Below, piece by piece: positions 7,436-15,411 of a stretch of 64,000 nt of DNA (position 1 is its first letter; each line of letters opens with the position of its first letter). The notes beneath the pieces are model-generated. The model saw only the letters and a list, made by a program, of their open reading frames with translations. It was not told the origin of the DNA and made no database searches. The stretch is taken from NCBI GenBank assembly GCA_017430365.1, contig JAFRNC010000009.1, positions 97,804 through 161,803 on the forward strand, given 5' to 3'. The DNA is from Bacteroidales bacterium (GTDB lineage: Bacteria > Bacteroidota > Bacteroidia > Bacteroidales > UBA932). The translations under genes and the position numbers were made by a program.

Positions 7436-8701
7436 ATGAAGAGAATTATTGCTGCCCTGTCCGTTATCCTGCTTGCGCTTCCGCTATCCGCCCAGAGAGG
7501 CGAAAAACCCGACAGCTGGGAAGTTCAGGTCAATACCATGGACGAGGGGAAACGCCTCATGATCACGGAGATGGTGGAAAAGATGCAGGCCGCAGGCGGT
7601 GCGGAGAGGGGTCTGGTCTTGGACATGCTGAAGGCCTCCGGATACGGCCTGGTCACGACCGCCATAGAAATCGTGGCCGGAGAAGTGGTGAATCTGGCAA
7701 AGTACCGTTCGAACCAGAAAAAGCAGTGGATGCAGATGATAGAGAAGGAGTGCAACTATACCGACAGCCTCTCTTCGATACAGGGCCTCAAGGACTTCTA
7801 TTCCGAGACATCGAGGTACGGCGCGCTCGACCCTTCCAACATGAATTTCGACGGAATTACCATCCGGGGCGTCAAGGACGGGCATGAAATGCTCTATCTC
7901 TCATGCCGCATCGACACCACCCGGCTGGAGGAACTGTTCCAGCACAGCAAATTCCACCTGATGCTGGATACGCTCTCCTTCAACCCTTATGAGTGCCATC
8001 TCCCGAACCTCAGCGCCAACGGCATCAGGCTCCGTGGCGATTCGGACAGCGGGCGCGACAACAGTTTCTCCTTTGACGAGCGGTCCAATCTGCATGTCGG
8101 GATAGACCTTACGCTCACTTCTTCCTGGATCAACGAAGCTGTCATGGTCCAGCGGGACGTGGAGCTTGGACAATTCAAACTCGAGGTGGAAATCCCCGCC
8201 GGAGTGCAGGTGTTTACCTATTCGCGTGCCGCTATAGATGAGAACCGCCGCCGTATGGCCGCAGACCCTACCCTCAAACTGGACACCCGTTACCTGCAGA
8301 TGGAAGGTGAGTGCTTCGTGGTTCCCCGCTCTTTCATGCCGGTAAGCGGTACCGAGCGTATGTGGGGCACGGGAGAGTACAACATGAAGGTCAAGTTCCG
8401 CGAGAGCTGCCGTTTCCTCCAGGACGCAAGCCGCAACGAGAAACTCAAATACTGGCATGAGGATTACAAGAGGTTGCGCAAAATGCAGAAAAAAGGGAGC
8501 GCATTCAACGATTATTTCCGTACCTTGTGGAGCCAGAACGGTGACAAGATCGTGAAGACCGTGGTAAAGCAGGGCCTGACTACCGGTGCTTCCGCCGCCG
8601 GGCTGACCGGTCCTTCTTCAGCGAGGAAAACCGGCGGCGATTCCGGGACTCCTTCAGGGACGGCCGGGACGCCCCCGGCAAACAAAAAAGGAGACAAATG
8701 A
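7436..8701 (+). CDS. Unrecognised exported 421-residue protein
   Basis: I do not recognise this family. There is a signal peptide at residues 1-20 (hydrophobic core ending LPLSAQ). The mature chain is largely hydrophilic, with a helical region near 30-110 and a beta-rich middle, and a C-terminal low-complexity tail rich in Gly, Thr, Ser and Pro (about 380-421). It starts 7 bases after the CHAT gene, and its stop overlaps the thioesterase start (ATGA). It is the last gene of the set that lacks a housekeeping match. It may be a periplasmic or surface component of the CHAT/trypsin system; that is position-based only. Confidence 0.55.
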   Translation: MKRIIAALSVILLALPLSAQRGEKPDSWEVQVNTMDEGKRLMITEMVEKMQAAGGAERGLVLDMLKASGYGLVTTAIEIVAGEVVNLAKYRSNQKKQWMQMIEKECNYTDSLSSIQGLKDFYSETSRYGALDPSNMNFDGITIRGVKDGHEMLYLSCRIDTTRLEELFQHSKFHLMLDTLSFNPYECHLPNLSANGIRLRGDSDSGRDNSFSFDERSNLHVGIDLTLTSSWINEAVMVQRDVELGQFKLEVEIPAGVQVFTYSRAAIDENRRRMAADPTLKLDTRYLQMEGECFVVPRSFMPVSGTERMWGTGEYNMKVKFRESCRFLQDASRNEKLKYWHEDYKRLRKMQKKGSAFNDYFRTLWSQNGDKIVKTVVKQGLTTGASAAGLTGPSSARKTGGDSGTPSGTAGTPPANKKGDK

Positions 8702-9441
8702 CGATGGATGACAAAAAGACCACACAACGCATCAAGGTGACATGCTATGACACCGACGTGTCGCATTACCTGAAGCCCGGAGCTTTCATGGACCTGGCCC
8801 AGGAGATCGCGTATGTTTCGGCTGGGAAACTGGGATTCGGCTATGACGACCTCAAACGTGTCGGAACGGCCTGGGTCCTTTCCAGGATGCATGTGGAGTT
8901 CCCCTCCATGCCGCGCTGGAACGACGTAGTCGAACTCCAGACCTGGCACAAGGGCTTCTCAGGTCCTTTCTATGTAAGGGATTTCAGGATGACCGGGGCT
9001 GACGGGAAGCCAGCCATCCTTGCAACTTCCTCATGGCTCATAATAGACATGGCCACCCGCAGGCTCATGCGCAGGGAACATCTGGCAGACAAACTGCCGC
9101 TTGATACCGAGTGTCACGACAGTGCGGTCGACGAGCCTTGCGGCAAGGTCGTTATGCCCCTTGAAGGGCTTGAAGAGGTTTCCGAGCACAGGGTAGCCTA
9201 CTCCGATGTCGACATCATCGGCCATACCAACAATGCCAGGTATGTGGTCTGGGCGATGGACTGCCTCGATTTCAGGGATACTTCCTCCCGGAGAGTCCGG
9301 TCCCTGAGCATAAACTTCAACCACGAAACCCTTCCCGGTGAAACCGTTGAACTGTTCCGCGCACCCGTTGAGGGGGGCTGGAGAGTCGAGGGGCGTGTGG
9401 GAAATGTCTCCTCATTCTGTGCCGAGCTCCTGCTAGAGTAA
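8698..9441 (+). CDS. Acyl-ACP thioesterase
   Basis: 247 residues with two hotdog folds, the usual layout of FatA/FatB-type bacterial acyl-ACP thioesterases. The N-terminal hotdog has YDTDVSHYLKPGAFMDLAQE, and the C-terminal one has SDVDIIGHTNNARYVVW, with the Asn/His cluster typical of the family. It releases free fatty acids from acyl carrier protein in the cytoplasm. The ATG at 8698 overlaps the upstream stop (ATGA); a second ATG at 8704 is possible. It sits at the end of the RyR/CHAT operon, although it is a metabolic enzyme, so the link may be only shared transcription. Its 3' end overlaps the convergent LytTR gene by 9 bases. Confidence 0.88.
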   Translation: MTMDDKKTTQRIKVTCYDTDVSHYLKPGAFMDLAQEIAYVSAGKLGFGYDDLKRVGTAWVLSRMHVEFPSMPRWNDVVELQTWHKGFSGPFYVRDFRMTGADGKPAILATSSWLIIDMATRRLMRREHLADKLPLDTECHDSAVDEPCGKVVMPLEGLEEVSEHRVAYSDVDIIGHTNNARYVVWAMDCLDFRDTSSRRVRSLSINFNHETLPGETVELFRAPVEGGWRVEGRVGNVSSFCAELLLE

Positions 9442-10320
9442 CCCTGCCACTGTCTCGTAGAAATTCTTGCTGATGGGGATCGGGGTGATTCCCGGAATGT
9501 TTAGTTCCGCGACGATGAATCCGTATTTGTCCTTGCGGAGCACTTTCACATGTCTCGGATTGAGGAAATATGACCTGTGGCAGCGGACTATTCCCCTCTC
9601 CGTCACGACAGGCTCCACGCTCTTGAGCGAGTTGCGCAGTGAAAACTCCTTTACCGATCCAGCTTCCACGTAATAGATCCTGACATAGTTGATCTCCGCG
9701 TGCAGATAGAGTATCTGGGCGGCGTCGATGGCCAGTTTGAACCGGCCGTGTTCGTCGTTGAATTTGACGAGAGCCTCCTCCTCGACCGCCGGAGATTTCA
9801 TCATCTCCTCAATCCTTGCATCTTCCTCCTGGATTATATGGTAGAGGATATGGAATGCATATACGAAAACAAGTGAGAAGAACAGAATCCTGAAACAATA
9901 GGAGAATGCTCCGAAATAGGTGATTGCATCCTGCTTGAAGAGCCAGCTGTACAGGGCTGCGAAAAGGGCTGCAAAGGCAATCTCCCCGATGCACCATACG
10001 GCATAACGCCACCAGAGGGTCCTCTTTCTGGCGTAGGTGAAATGATAGACGGTACGGGATATTGCGAGGCATGCCATGGTGACTGCCCCGATCATCACTA
10101 TATGGAAACTGCTGTCGAATCCTCCGGCGGTGTAGAACGACTTTACGTCGAAAGGTGTGTAGAACATCAGGAATCCGATCAGGAACACGGCAAAGACCGG
10201 GGCAATGAGCAATTCGGCCCAGAAACTCTTCTCTATCTTGACATAACCGTCCATGGAACGAGTTGGAAAAAGGGTGTGATTAAAAAACAATTCTTGATTT
10301 TCATCCCAAAAATAGGCCAT
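9433..10320 (-). CDS. Membrane-tethered LytTR-family transcription regulator
   Basis: 295 residues from the ATG at 10320 (a TTG four codons upstream is also in frame). The N-terminal half has about four hydrophobic segments (for example ELLIAPVFAVFLIGFLMFY, and others near residues 75, 110 and 140). The C-terminal third is a LytTR DNA-binding domain, with YLHAEINYVRIYY, FSLRNSLKSVEP and IVRCHRSYFLNPRHVK as the conserved strands. There is no receiver domain, so the regulator seems to read a membrane signal directly. It lies between the thioesterase (convergent, 9-base overlap) and the acyl-CoA synthetase (divergent). Both neighbours act on fatty acids, and regulation of them would be an inference from position. 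Confidence 0.85.
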   Translation of the reverse strand: MAYFWDENQELFFNHTLFPTRSMDGYVKIEKSFWAELLIAPVFAVFLIGFLMFYTPFDVKSFYTAGGFDSSFHIVMIGAVTMACLAISRTVYHFTYARKRTLWWRYAVWCIGEIAFAALFAALYSWLFKQDAITYFGAFSYCFRILFFSLVFVYAFHILYHIIQEEDARIEEMMKSPAVEEEALVKFNDEHGRFKLAIDAAQILYLHAEINYVRIYYVEAGSVKEFSLRNSLKSVEPVVTERGIVRCHRSYFLNPRHVKVLRKDKYGFIVAELNIPGITPIPISKNFYETVAGLL

Positions 10321-10398
10321 TTTTTCTGCCAAAACAACTTTTTACAACCACAGATGCGGTTTTTTTCACAACATCAATGATTTTTGTCTGAGCCGGAT

Positions 10399-10406
10399 TA
10401 TCTTTG
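10399..10406 (+). promoter_or_regulatory. -7 promoter element (TATCTTTG) for the acyl-CoA synthetase
   Basis: An exact match to the Bacteroidetes TAnnTTTG element. The expected transcript start is a few bases downstream, 7-19 bases before the two candidate ATG codons at 10417 and 10429. It lies inside the TTG-initiated extension of the frame, which argues against that longer start. Confidence 0.6.
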
Positions 10407-10428
10407 CCGTGCAAAAATGACATGCTGT

Positions 10429-12087
10429 ATGAAGAACCCCGAGATCAAACACTATCTCACCCGATTCGAAGAGGTAACGCTTGCTAAATGGGAAAGGCAG
10501 GCGATGAGCGATTTCCGCGGCCGCGACTACACCTATGTGGAGGTTGCATCCCAGATAATGCGCCTTCATCTTTCTTTTGACAGCCTGGGAATCGCAAAGG
10601 GAGCGCATATCGCCCTGTGCGGAAAGAACTCCGCCCATTGGGGGATGGCTTTCCTTGCGGTTGTAACCTACGGCGCCGTCGCAGTTCCGATACTGTATGA
10701 CTTCACCCCCGAAGCGGTGATGGGCCTTGCCCTTCACTCCGATTGCGACCTCATCTTCACTGACGCGCGCACTGCGGCAAAACTTCCTCTCGGGAAAGCC
10801 GGGCGCCTGAAGGCGATCGTCAGCATCGACGATTATTCATGCCTGTGGGCTCCCGATTCCGGGGCGATGACTGCAGTAAACGGTGCCGAGGTCCTTTTCA
10901 ACACCGCGTATCCCGCCGGTATCCGCAAGTCGGATGTCCATTTCGCAAAAGACGATCTCGATTCCCTGGAGGTCATCAATTATACTTCGGGAACGACCGG
11001 GGATCCGAAAGGGATCATGCTTACCGGCCGCAATCTCAGCACGAACGTCCAGTATGCCCTCGAGGCAATCAAGGTCACGTATGACGACGATTCCATATCC
11101 ATGCTGCCTCTCGGCCACATGTATGGTATGACCTTCGAGTTCCTGTACACCTTCTGCGGCGGCAGCCATGTCCATTTCATCAGCAAAGCCCCGTCTCCGA
11201 CCGTCCTTATGGCGGCCTTCTCTGAAATCAGGCCGTATATCCTCATTACCGTCCCCCTGGTGATAGAGAAAATCATCAAGGGAAAGGTTATACCCGTTCT
11301 TGAAAAGCCGGCTGTCAGGTTCCTGACCTCGATACCCGGAATCAGGAAAGTGTTCTACAGGATGGTGGGCCGTAAGGTGCTCAATGCCCTTGGCGGAAGG
11401 GTCCGCGAGATTCCTATCGGCGGAGCCCCGCTCAACCGCCGCGTGGAAGAGATCATGAGGAAGATAGGCCTTCCCTATGCCGTCGGTTACGGAATGACCG
11501 AATGCGCCCCTCTGGTAGCCTATTCTCCTTTCGACAAGGCCGTGCTCGGGTCATGCGGACAGCCGATATCGAAGTATGAAGATTTGCGTATAGATTCTCC
11601 CGATCCCGCAAATGTCGCAGGGGAAGTGCAGGTGCGCGGTACCAACGTAATGTTGGGTTATTACAAGAATCCCGAGGCCAACGCGGCAGCCTTTACCCCG
11701 GACGGATGGCTGAAGACAGGGGACCTTGGAGTGATTGACGCCAATGGCAACGTCTTCCTGAAGGGCCGGAGCAAATACATGATCCTTACTGCGAATGGCC
11801 AGAACATTTATCCGGAGGAGATAGAGCATCTGGTGAACGCCATGCCGTGCGTAAGCGAATCCGTGGTAATCGGCCGCGGCCATGCTCTAGTGGCCCTTGT
11901 ATCGCCTGACGCCGATCAGGTCGGTGCGCTCGCCCCCGGCGAGACGCTCGACATAGTGATGGCGCGCAACCTTGAGCATATCAACGCCCAACTGCCGTCT
12001 TACAGCAGGATATCAAAGATAGAGATTGTGGAGGGCGGTTTCGAACACACCCCTAAGCAGTCTGTCAAGAGGCAGAACCTTTCGTAA
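10429..12087 (+). CDS. Long-chain acyl-CoA synthetase (AMP-forming)
   Basis: 552 residues from ATG 10429; ATG 10417 is an alternative, and the in-frame TTG at 10384 is rejected because the -7 box follows it. This is an adenylate-forming enzyme. The P-loop is NYTSGTTGDPKGIMLTGRN, later motifs are VGYGMTECAPLV and DGWLKTGDLG, and the C-terminal Lys region is PKQSVKRQNL. It activates fatty acids to acyl-CoA (or acyl-AMP) in the cytoplasm or at the inner membrane. The middle has an amphipathic stretch (FLTSIPGIRKVFYRMVGRK) like membrane-associated FadD/AAS-type ligases. It is divergent from the LytTR regulator, and its 3' end overlaps the AraC gene by 23 bases. Confidence 0.9.
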   Translation: MKNPEIKHYLTRFEEVTLAKWERQAMSDFRGRDYTYVEVASQIMRLHLSFDSLGIAKGAHIALCGKNSAHWGMAFLAVVTYGAVAVPILYDFTPEAVMGLALHSDCDLIFTDARTAAKLPLGKAGRLKAIVSIDDYSCLWAPDSGAMTAVNGAEVLFNTAYPAGIRKSDVHFAKDDLDSLEVINYTSGTTGDPKGIMLTGRNLSTNVQYALEAIKVTYDDDSISMLPLGHMYGMTFEFLYTFCGGSHVHFISKAPSPTVLMAAFSEIRPYILITVPLVIEKIIKGKVIPVLEKPAVRFLTSIPGIRKVFYRMVGRKVLNALGGRVREIPIGGAPLNRRVEEIMRKIGLPYAVGYGMTECAPLVAYSPFDKAVLGSCGQPISKYEDLRIDSPDPANVAGEVQVRGTNVMLGYYKNPEANAAAFTPDGWLKTGDLGVIDANGNVFLKGRSKYMILTANGQNIYPEEIEHLVNAMPCVSESVVIGRGHALVALVSPDADQVGALAPGETLDIVMARNLEHINAQLPSYSRISKIEIVEGGFEHTPKQSVKRQNLS

Positions 12088-12883
12088 TCGTCTCCCTGAA
12101 CTGGGAAGGGGTACACCCTTCATTCTTCTTGAAGAATCGTGTGAAGTAGGACTGGTCGTCGATGCCTACGGCCGCCGCTATTTCGGAAACCTGGAGGACT
12201 CCCTGTTTCAGCAGTGATTTCGCAAGGTTGAGCCTGGATATCTCTATCCAGTCCATGGCTGAGTGGCCGGTGTGGCTTCTGACCAGCCTGTTGAGGTAAT
12301 TCGGGGTTATGCAGAGTTCTTCGGCATAATCGGAAACCTTCGCCGGCTTGCGGTTCCTGTCGAACAGGCGCTCGAGGAATCTGTTCACAATCGCGTTGCC
12401 GGGGTGTGTTTTCTGGACCGGCAGCCGGCAGAGGAAAAGGTCGAGGGCGCTGGTTACCTGGGCGAAATCCCCTTTTTTCCATGCTTTCAGCATCACTTCC
12501 AGAAGTGAAGCGGTGAAGGCGGCCTCTTCAGGACTGAATGTCTGAAGGATGGGGTGCGGGTCATGCAGGCACTCGTAGGAGACATCCTTGGGTGCAAGTA
12601 TTGAAAAACCGCACTCATAACTGTAGTTTTCCTTGAAGTACAGGACTCTGAAGGGGATGTTCCTCGGTATCATCACCACCTGGCCGGCTTTGCAGAGGAA
12701 GGGCTCACCTTCGATCTCCAGCAGTATTTCCCCCTTGATAAGGAAAGCGAACGAGAAGAAGGGAAGAACGGTCTGAGGGACTTCGGAAACGTCGAAATAA
12801 CCCACTCTCTCCTCTTTCCGTATGGAGAAACGGAATGAGGAGAGATCTTTCGCGGTATTCCAATATGGTTCTATGCGGGACAT
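12065..12883 (-). CDS. AraC-family transcription regulator
   Basis: 272 residues. The N-terminal cupin-like sensor domain (about 15-120) contains GEILLEIEGEPFLCKAGQVVMIPRN. The C-terminal about 100 residues hold the double helix-turn-helix: YAEELCITPNYLNRLVRSHTG and the signature VSEIAAAVGIDDQSYFTRFFKK followed by TPSQFR. It is a cytoplasmic one-component regulator that probably binds a small ligand. The gene starts 3 bases after the stop of the upstream membrane protein on the same strand, so the two are probably co-transcribed. It converges on the acyl-CoA synthetase with a 23-base overlap. Confidence 0.92.
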   Translation of the reverse strand: MSRIEPYWNTAKDLSSFRFSIRKEERVGYFDVSEVPQTVLPFFSFAFLIKGEILLEIEGEPFLCKAGQVVMIPRNIPFRVLYFKENYSYECGFSILAPKDVSYECLHDPHPILQTFSPEEAAFTASLLEVMLKAWKKGDFAQVTSALDLFLCRLPVQKTHPGNAIVNRFLERLFDRNRKPAKVSDYAEELCITPNYLNRLVRSHTGHSAMDWIEISRLNLAKSLLKQGVLQVSEIAAAVGIDDQSYFTRFFKKNEGCTPSQFRETITKGSAS

Positions 12884-12886
12884 CTT

Positions 12887-13531
12887 TTATGCTTCGGGTA
12901 CTTCGGTGTCATCCACCGGGGTTTCTGGAGCGATGATGGTATCCGCTTTCTTGGAGAAGAAATCGTACATGACACCTTCGACGGCGACCATGATCGCGCC
13001 TAAGACGATGGCTGCCAGGAAGCAGAGTACGATACCGGCTTTCGGGACAAGGGCCAGGAGCGCACAGATGAGGCCGATGCAGATGGCGCATATGAGCTCG
13101 AGGGCGAATATCCGCCACTTGTTTCCGTAAGTGGTGTCGTAGCTCAGTTTGAGCGATTTCAGGGGCGAGACATTCTTGTCGAGGTAGAAATAGATGGCGA
13201 AACCCCATGCGATGCTCATGACTAGTGCAGGGAAGAACATGAAGAACATCGAAACGGTGATGCCCATGTAGAGAAGCCCGAGCAGCAGGAAGAAACCGCT
13301 GAGACCCTTGAAATTGTCTTTGGCGAAGATAGCGGTGGGATCTACCTTCTCGCCGCGGCCGACGGCTATGACGGCTTTATATAGACCGATGGTCGTTCCG
13401 ACGTTGAGGTAGGGGATCCAGAAGGTCAGCGCATAAAGGATGACCATCACAAGCAGGGGCAGAAAATTCCTGAGACCATAACGGACGCCTTCCTTGATGG
13501 TCTCCATGATGTCGAGTTTCTCTGTGGTCAT
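12887..13531 (-). CDS. Integral membrane protein of unknown function
   Basis: 214 residues with about four to five membrane segments, at roughly 22-45, 80-100, 105-125, 145-170 and 172-190. It has conserved-looking polar turns (GEKVDPTA, DTTYGNKW) and an acidic C-terminal tail. I do not recognise a transporter or enzyme motif. The overall look is like the small DUF4013-type membrane proteins, but I cannot assign it. It is preceded by a -7 box (13564-13571) and followed after 3 bases by the AraC regulator. Confidence 0.7.
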   Translation of the reverse strand: MTTEKLDIMETIKEGVRYGLRNFLPLLVMVILYALTFWIPYLNVGTTIGLYKAVIAVGRGEKVDPTAIFAKDNFKGLSGFFLLLGLLYMGITVSMFFMFFPALVMSIAWGFAIYFYLDKNVSPLKSLKLSYDTTYGNKWRIFALELICAICIGLICALLALVPKAGIVLCFLAAIVLGAIMVAVEGVMYDFFSKKADTIIAPETPVDDTEVPEA

Positions 13532-13563
13532 GGTTGTAAGGTTTTATTGGTTTATGTTTTCTG

Positions 13564-13571
13564 CAAATTTA
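13564..13571 (-). promoter_or_regulatory. -7 promoter element (TAAATTTG) for the 214-residue membrane protein
   Basis: Read on the minus strand it matches TAnnTTTG exactly, about 33 bases before the ATG at 13531. It lies just downstream of the AT-rich hairpin at 13573-13601. Confidence 0.5.
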
Positions 13572-13572
13572 T

Positions 13573-13601
13573 AAATATTTATTGAAAAACAATAAATATT
13601 T
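13573..13601 (-). terminator. AT-rich 12-bp hairpin between alr and the membrane protein
   Basis: A perfect inverted repeat with arms AAATATTTATTG and CAATAAATATTT and a 5-base loop (TTTTT on the minus strand). It lies 9 bases past the alr stop. It lacks a classical GC stem and U tract, so it may be a weak terminator, an RNA 3'-end stabiliser or an operator next to the following promoter. Confidence 0.4.
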
Positions 13602-13609
13602 AAGAAAAA

Positions 13610-14719
13610 TTAATCAATCAGCACGCGTTTGACGCGCCGGGGCACCGATGTGAAGATCTCGTAGGGGATGGTGTCGAGTATCCTGGCCAGGTCTGCGGCT
13701 GTGGGGTTCTCGCCGAATATGGTCACTGTATCGCCTTCCTTGCAGTCTATTCCGGTCACGTCGATCATGCACATGTCCATGCAGATGTTGCCGAGGGTGG
13801 GAGCGAGTTTTCCTCCGACTTCGAAACTGGCGTTGCCGCAGCCGAGGTGCCGGTTGATGCCGTCGGCGTATCCTACACACAGAGTGGCCGAGCGCGTGAC
13901 GCCCGAGTGAAGTTTGCCGTGGCGGCCGTAGCCTACGGTTCCGTCTTCGGGGAGGAGGTCCTTGATCTGGAGGATGGGGCAGCGGTAGAATGCGGCAGGT
14001 TTGAGATCCTTCGAGCCGGCGGCGCTGATTCCGTAGATTCCTATGCCCAGGCGGACCATGTCGTACTGGTACTGGGTGAACCTTTCGATTCCCGCGGAGT
14101 TCAGGACGTGGCGGATCGGTTTGTAGGGGAGCGATTCCATGATCCTGGTGCTCAGCTTTTCGTAGAGGGCGATCTGCCCGAGCGTGAATTCATCGTGCTG
14201 CGCCTCGTCGGAGGCGGCAAGGTGGGTGTAGAGTCCTTCGAGGTGGATTTCCGGACTCTCTTTGACGAAATCAATGAGTTCCTGTATCTCCCGCTCCATG
14301 AAACCGAGCCTGTGCATGCCCGTATCGATGTTGATGTGTACCGGATAGTCGCGGCGTCCGAGTTTGCGGAGTTCTCCGCGGAGCCTGCGCAGGGCATAGA
14401 TGTCAGGGATGCCCGGTTGAAGGTTGTACTGGATTATCTCGGGATAATCTTCAGTGCCTGTAGTCAGTACCAGGATGGGGAGGGTGATGCCGGCCCTTCG
14501 CAACTCGACCCCTTCACTAGGAAGGGCGACTCCGAGATAGTCAGCTCCGAACTCCTCCATCTCCATTGCAAAGGGGACGGCTCCGTGTCCGTAACCGTTG
14601 GCCTTGACCAAAACCAGAATTTTCGTGCTTGGTTTGAGGAGTGAACGAAAATGGCGATAATTGCTCTGAATGCCGCTGCGGCTTAGTTCAAGGCGGGCAA
14701 GAGGAGTATTTTGTATCAT
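13610..14719 (-). CDS. alr: Alanine racemase
   Basis: 369 residues, a normal length for a free-standing PLP-dependent alanine racemase; many Bacteroidetes carry it fused to MurF, and here it is not. The PLP lysine is K39 in LVKANGYGHGA, and the C-terminal catalytic-tyrosine region is LCVGYADGINR. The domain order is an alpha/beta barrel (about 1-240) followed by the beta domain. It makes D-alanine for peptidoglycan in the cytoplasm. Its own -7 box (14740-14747) lies about 20 bases upstream of the ATG. Confidence 0.95.
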   Translation of the reverse strand: MIQNTPLARLELSRSGIQSNYRHFRSLLKPSTKILVLVKANGYGHGAVPFAMEMEEFGADYLGVALPSEGVELRRAGITLPILVLTTGTEDYPEIIQYNLQPGIPDIYALRRLRGELRKLGRRDYPVHINIDTGMHRLGFMEREIQELIDFVKESPEIHLEGLYTHLAASDEAQHDEFTLGQIALYEKLSTRIMESLPYKPIRHVLNSAGIERFTQYQYDMVRLGIGIYGISAAGSKDLKPAAFYRCPILQIKDLLPEDGTVGYGRHGKLHSGVTRSATLCVGYADGINRHLGCGNASFEVGGKLAPTLGNICMDMCMIDVTGIDCKEGDTVTIFGENPTAADLARILDTIPYEIFTSVPRRVKRVLID

Positions 14720-14739
14720 TTTAGTCGTGATTTATCATA

Positions 14740-14747
14740 CAAAAATA
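14740..14747 (-). promoter_or_regulatory. -7 promoter element (TATTTTTG) for alr
   Basis: An exact TAnnTTTG match on the minus strand, 20 bases before the alr ATG, in the A+T-rich gap between alr and the LABN gene. Confidence 0.5.
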
Positions 14748-14778
14748 GATAAATGACGACAATGTTGTTTTCACTTTT

Positions 14779-15411
14779 TCAAGTTTTTTTACTATAGCAT
14801 AACATCAGGTTCCGGGTGTATGTCACGAGCCCGAATCCCTGAGCCAGAATGACCACGGGATCGCGGCGGATGATGCCGTATGCAAGTATCGCAGCGGAGC
14901 CGGCGATGCTGATGATCCAGAAACCGGCCGGAAGGAGAGACTCGCCACGGCGGGCTGAGAAAACGGCCTGGTACAGGAACCTCAGCGAGAATACGATCTG
15001 GCCGGCGGTGCCGAAGAGAAGGAGGCTGCGCGGAATGTCGCCGTTCCTGAAGAGAGTGTCGGCGACATTGCTCCAGTCTGCGGCCATGTGGCAGAGCGCC
15101 GCTACGGGAACCGCCATGAGAAGTATTATCACGGGAGTCTTCCATTTCCCGATCCTGTTCCACAGGCCCTTCGCCCCCATGTTCCATATATAGGCGTAAT
15201 AACCGATGACCTGCCCGAGCATCAGGGCGAAATCCTCACGAAGCCATCCGTAGATGAAAAAGATCAGTGAGGCCGCGAGGCTCAGCACCCAGAAGACGGA
15301 GGGATTGACCACTTTCCGTGCCTTCTCGGAGAGAACCCACTGCACGAGCATCCTGGCGGAGAAAAGTCCCTGTGCCAGAAGTCCGAGCGAGTAGATCCAG
15401 ATATTGTCCAT
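14779..15411 (-). CDS. Lipid A biosynthesis N-terminal (LABN) domain membrane protein, duplicated
   Basis: 210 residues and about six membrane segments. The sequence is an internal duplication of the LABN unit. Repeat one (about 5-80) has LLAQGLFSARMLVQW, then VNPSVFWVLSLAAS and GYYAYIWN. Repeat two (about 130-205) has TAGQIVFSLRFLYQ, then LLPAGFWIISIAGS and GLVTYTRN. LABN proteins are commonly found beside DPM1-type glycosyltransferases in lipid A or lipid-carrier glycosylation. The ATG overlaps the stop of the upstream GT2 gene by one base, which fits that pairing. The precise substrate is unknown. Confidence 0.8.
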   Translation of the reverse strand: MDNIWIYSLGLLAQGLFSARMLVQWVLSEKARKVVNPSVFWVLSLAASLIFFIYGWLREDFALMLGQVIGYYAYIWNMGAKGLWNRIGKWKTPVIILLMAVPVAALCHMAADWSNVADTLFRNGDIPRSLLLFGTAGQIVFSLRFLYQAVFSARRGESLLPAGFWIISIAGSAAILAYGIIRRDPVVILAQGFGLVTYTRNLMLCYSKKT

